Shown: positions 22,735-24,833 of the stretch, in pieces
How positions within the stretch are numbered: the first letter of the stretch is position 1
Layout: each line of letters starts with the position of its first letter
Source of the DNA: Stygiolobus sp037389425
Lineage (GTDB): Archaea; Thermoproteota; Thermoprotei_A; Sulfolobales; Sulfolobaceae
DNA length: 24,833 nt
NCBI RefSeq assembly: GCF_037389425.1
Contig: NZ_JBBHKR010000048.1
Coordinates: 1 to 24,833, forward strand
Direction of reading: 5' to 3'
The notes under the pieces: generated by a model
Told to the model about the DNA's origin: nothing
The model's input: the letters and a program-made list of their open reading frames with translations, nothing else
The model's database searches: none
Position numbers and translations under genes: made by a program

Positions 22735-23559
22735 TTTGTAAATGATACCGTTTATTATAGACTCTGTGTCAAGTTTTTTATTGACCTTATAATCGTAGAA
22801 TAGTTCAGCCTTACTCTGAGGATCGATCGTATTCCCGTTAATCACTTCTTCCTTACTTGCCTTTCCTGATACGATCTCGTATTCTAGGTTTTCTCCATTA
22901 CGTGTAATTCTCACTCTATTAATCCACGGATATACGTTGTTTGCAATTACTGCTGCGAGAAGATATGTATCTAAGGTTGGGGCTAGATTGACAATCACTT
23001 GCTCCTTAGACTGAAGAACTTCAGAAGTGTTACGAAAATCGGTAAATATGTTTCTCTTCCTTTCATAGTTAATCACTACTCCATTTTCGAATTCAACTAT
23101 TGTGTCGTCCTCATTCTGAGTGTTTATTTTCTGTTCAAGTTCACTAAAGGTAGTATGGGGCATAAAGGTGAATCTAACTTTACCTCTGAGGATTATAGCT
23201 CTAGGTGGAACCCAATTATTTCTCACAATTGTGACTTCCACATTATCTATTGGAACTGCATAATAAATATATTGAATATATTTTTTGTTTATTATTTTAT
23301 CTTTTACACTTGTTAGCTTTTGTTCGTCTTCAACTAGAATTTTAACTGCTTCTTGAATAAACTTTTCTCTATTGAATTTATTTTCCTGAAATAATTTACC
23401 GAGTTTATTATCTAATTTTTTGATTAAATTTCGTAACAATCTATCCTCAAGATAAAATGTAATAATTGGCTGTAAATCTAATTTATTTGAAAATTCAATA
23501 GTTTTCTCAACTAAATTTTTAATTTCATTTTTTGAGCTTAAAACACTTAACGATTTCAC
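22720..23559 (-). CDS. hypothetical protein
   Basis: 279 aa, family not recognised. The start is GTG 23559, with a TATA box about 26 nt upstream. Residues about 1-95 are strongly helical and charged (LVEKTIEFSN, LEDRLLRNLIKKLDNKLGKLF). The remainder is mixed alpha/beta (VEVTIVRNNWVPPRAI, KVRFTFMPHTT, GVVINYERKR, LAPTLDTYLLAAVIANN). There are no cysteines, no membrane helix and no signal peptide. The 3' end overlaps the end of the molybdenum hydroxylase gene by 15 nt in convergent orientation. No functional clue from neighbours. Confidence 0.7.
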   Translation of the reverse strand: MKSLSVLSSKNEIKNLVEKTIEFSNKLDLQPIITFYLEDRLLRNLIKKLDNKLGKLFQENKFNREKFIQEAVKILVEDEQKLTSVKDKIINKKYIQYIYYAVPIDNVEVTIVRNNWVPPRAIILRGKVRFTFMPHTTFSELEQKINTQNEDDTIVEFENGVVINYERKRNIFTDFRNTSEVLQSKEQVIVNLAPTLDTYLLAAVIANNVYPWINRVRITRNGENLEYEIVSGKASKEEVINGNTIDPQSKAELFYDYKVNKKLDTESIINGIIYKLPGI

Positions 23560-23577
23560 ACCAAACTCTCATAGCGG

Positions 23578-23592
23578 AAAAATATATTATTT
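23578..23592 (-). promoter_or_regulatory. TATA box for the 279-aa hypothetical gene
   Basis: Read on the minus strand, GAAATAATATATTTT is centred about 26 nt before GTG 23559, supporting leaderless expression from a GTG start. Confidence 0.5.
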
Positions 23593-23673
23593 CTGTATCT
23601 GAAACACTATGAAACAGTTTTTAACCTATGACATCCTAATAAGGGTGAAACACGAAGTACGTTATGACCAAAA

Positions 23674-24237
23674 ATGAAACCACTACTCCTCTTACTACTA
23701 ATAGTGACAAGTGCCGCAGCGACTGGTGTAATGCTAGCTGGAATGCATGGCTACGGACCGCTATCATATATATCATATAATGTAATACAAACTAATAATA
23801 ATAGTAATAATAGTACTGAAATAATTCCTGCATACATAAATCTAGGCAATATAACAGCTGGTGAAACGGGAACAGTATCTGCAAACGCTACTCTTGTAAT
23901 TTCATCTAATGGAACTTATGAAATACAGCTATTACACACAGAAAAACTGTCTAAAGTGTTCTCCTCGTTCAATGTCACGATAAACATCGGGAACACTACA
24001 TTAACTTTAACTTTACATCATGACGATCAGGAACTCAACTTAACAGCCGGTAAGTATAATGTAATAATAACGATACATTACAAAGTGAGTGATAACCCAC
24101 ACGGAGACTTGAGTGTAAATAACGAGCCTCTACTATTAATTCATCCTCATGGAGACCACGACCATGGACACCACCATTCACAGGGTAATTCACCAGCAAC
24201 CGATAATTCGCCAGACACATCCACTGAAGATAGTTGA
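23674..24237 (+). CDS. secreted histidine-rich protein
   Basis: 187 aa. MKPLLLLLLIVTSAAATG is a clear signal peptide with likely cleavage after an alanine at about 16-17. The mature part is beta-rich with many N-x-S/T sequons (NNS, NST, NIT, NAT, NGT, NVT, NTT, NLT), as in Sulfolobales exoproteins. The C-terminus contains a histidine/aspartate cluster HPHGDHDHGHHHSQ, followed by a Ser/Thr/Pro/Asp-rich disordered tail. The cluster suggests divalent metal binding (Zn, Cu, Ni or Fe) outside the cell. There is no C-terminal membrane anchor, so it is released, retained by the signal segment, or lipid-linked. Separate upstream region 23560-23673 has no obvious close TATA box. Family unknown. Confidence 0.75.
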   Translation: MKPLLLLLLIVTSAAATGVMLAGMHGYGPLSYISYNVIQTNNNSNNSTEIIPAYINLGNITAGETGTVSANATLVISSNGTYEIQLLHTEKLSKVFSSFNVTINIGNTTLTLTLHHDDQELNLTAGKYNVIITIHYKVSDNPHGDLSVNNEPLLLIHPHGDHDHGHHHSQGNSPATDNSPDTSTEDS

Positions 24238-24258
24238 AAATTCAATTAAATCCTAAAT

Positions 24259-24277
24259 AGTTTTTTATTTTTTAATG
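24259..24277 (+). terminator. T-rich transcription terminator
   Basis: AGTTTTTTATTTTTTAATG, two T6 runs shortly after the stop of the histidine-rich gene and before the convergent nitrilase-type gene. Archaeal termination commonly occurs at such T tracts. No hairpin is needed or seen. Confidence 0.5.
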
Positions 24278-24294
24278 ATTATTTCTCTAGGAAT

Positions 24295-24833
24295 TCAAAT
24301 TTCGTTTATTTCAAAATTAGAGTACTCCTTTAGTCTGTTTACTCTTAAATCCATATAATGAAGCGGATTTATGTCAACTAACAGGTAGTTTTCAGAAGAC
24401 CCCATTTCTGCAACTTTTTCAGCGTATACGTATTTACCTCTTTTCACGGGAACATATACCACACTTTTACCTGGGTATTCTGGTAACTGTAAAGCGTTGG
24501 CGTTGACAATTGCTAACCTATTTTCGAGTACTCTAACTCTAAGATAATCCCTCCAAAGTTCCAACCCATCCTGAGGAATCTTCGATGGAACTAGCACTAC
24601 TTCGACGCCCTTTACGAACATCTGCCTTATTACCTCGGGAAAGTCAACGTCGTAGCATATGACTATACCTATTTTTACACCTCTATATGTAAATATAATC
24701 GTCGAAGACCCAGGAAAAAGTCTGTTTTTTTCGTCTTCATAAAGATGTATCTTTTTAGCTATTCCTTTTACTTCACCGTTAGGGTCTATGACAGGTGAAA
24801 TAATTGAGACACCGTCTTCTACGGCTCCAGGTA
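24295..24833 (-). CDS. nitrilase-superfamily carbon-nitrogen hydrolase, 5'-truncated by window edge
   Basis: The minus-strand frame is open from the window edge through to the stop, about 178 residues visible, so the start lies beyond 24833 and ATG 24621 is internal. Upstream of that ATG the frame encodes KKIHLYEDEKNRLFPG, with the catalytic lysine in KxHL. After this comes GVKIGIVICYDVDFPEVIRQ, with the catalytic cysteine in CYD followed by FPE. Both are nitrilase-superfamily hallmarks; the catalytic glutamate would be off the window. Family members hydrolyse amides, carbamoyl compounds or nitriles. The C-terminal IVNANALQLPEYPGKSVVYVP also fits the family. The substrate is unknown. Confidence 0.88.
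   Translation of the reverse strand, partial: PGAVEDGVSIISPVIDPNGEVKGIAKKIHLYEDEKNRLFPGSSTIIFTYRGVKIGIVICYDVDFPEVIRQMFVKGVEVVLVPSKIPQDGLELWRDYLRVRVLENRLAIVNANALQLPEYPGKSVVYVPVKRGKYVYAEKVAEMGSSENYLLVDINPLHYMDLRVNRLKEYSNFEINEI

Noticed and set aside
22999..23316. 105-aa plus-strand frame opposite the 279-aa gene
   Set aside because: Shadow of a minus-strand frame that has a promoter at the correct distance.

Overview
The window is chromosomal DNA from a thermoacidophilic archaeon of the order Sulfolobales. The evidence is an A+T-rich genome, many apparently leaderless genes with a TATA box 25-28 nt before the start codon, GTG/TTG starts, an archaeal XPD helicase, a Sulfolobus-type 211-aa Fe superoxide dismutase, a NucS/EndoMS mismatch endonuclease, a two-subunit 2-oxoacid:ferredoxin oxidoreductase with fused gamma-alpha chain, and a SegA/SegB-like pair. 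The genus cannot be fixed from the sequence alone. I see no tRNA, rRNA or CRISPR array.

Layout. 1-1919: the end of XPD, translationally coupled to a CxxC thioredoxin-like protein, then a TusA-like protein that lacks the usual CPxP motif. 1940-3781 (minus): a large membrane protein with a coiled-coil tail. 4011-6474: superoxide dismutase, a sugar nucleotidyltransferase with a beta-helix tail, and a glycosylated surface protein. 6507-9773: a DUF255/YyaL-type thioredoxin-domain protein, an SDR dehydrogenase and an unknown protein, tightly spaced.

9774-10516 is the odd part of the window: about 740 bases with no intact gene, visibly richer in G+C than its surroundings and dense in inverted repeats. 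It holds a frameshifted, truncated IS110-type transposase start, preceded by nested hairpins that could be a relic of an IS110 bridge RNA. Next comes a second hairpin-rich block with its own consensus promoter. A 12-base segment of the first block has its exact reverse complement 212 bases downstream.

10517-12652: NucS, then a membrane glycosyltransferase whose start lies 110 bases inside nucS, then a small two-helix membrane protein. 12678-16190 (minus): an overlapping chain glcD-glcF-segA-segB, pairing a glycolate/D-lactate-type flavin/Fe-S dehydrogenase with chromosome-segregation genes. Divergent from it across 43 bases is a GlcE-like FAD protein (16234-17214) with an unknown 160-aa partner. 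17683-20482 (minus): the two subunits of 2-oxoacid:ferredoxin oxidoreductase. 20641-22734: a molybdenum hydroxylase large subunit without its partner subunits nearby. 22720-24833: an unknown protein, a secreted histidine-rich protein, and the C-terminal part of a nitrilase-family amidohydrolase running off the window.

Much of the content concerns oxidative and redox metabolism (superoxide dismutase, thioredoxin folds, flavin, Fe-S, TPP and Mo enzymes) alongside genome maintenance (XPD, NucS, SegAB) and cell-surface glycosylation (nucleotidyltransferase, glycosyltransferase, sequon-rich exoproteins).
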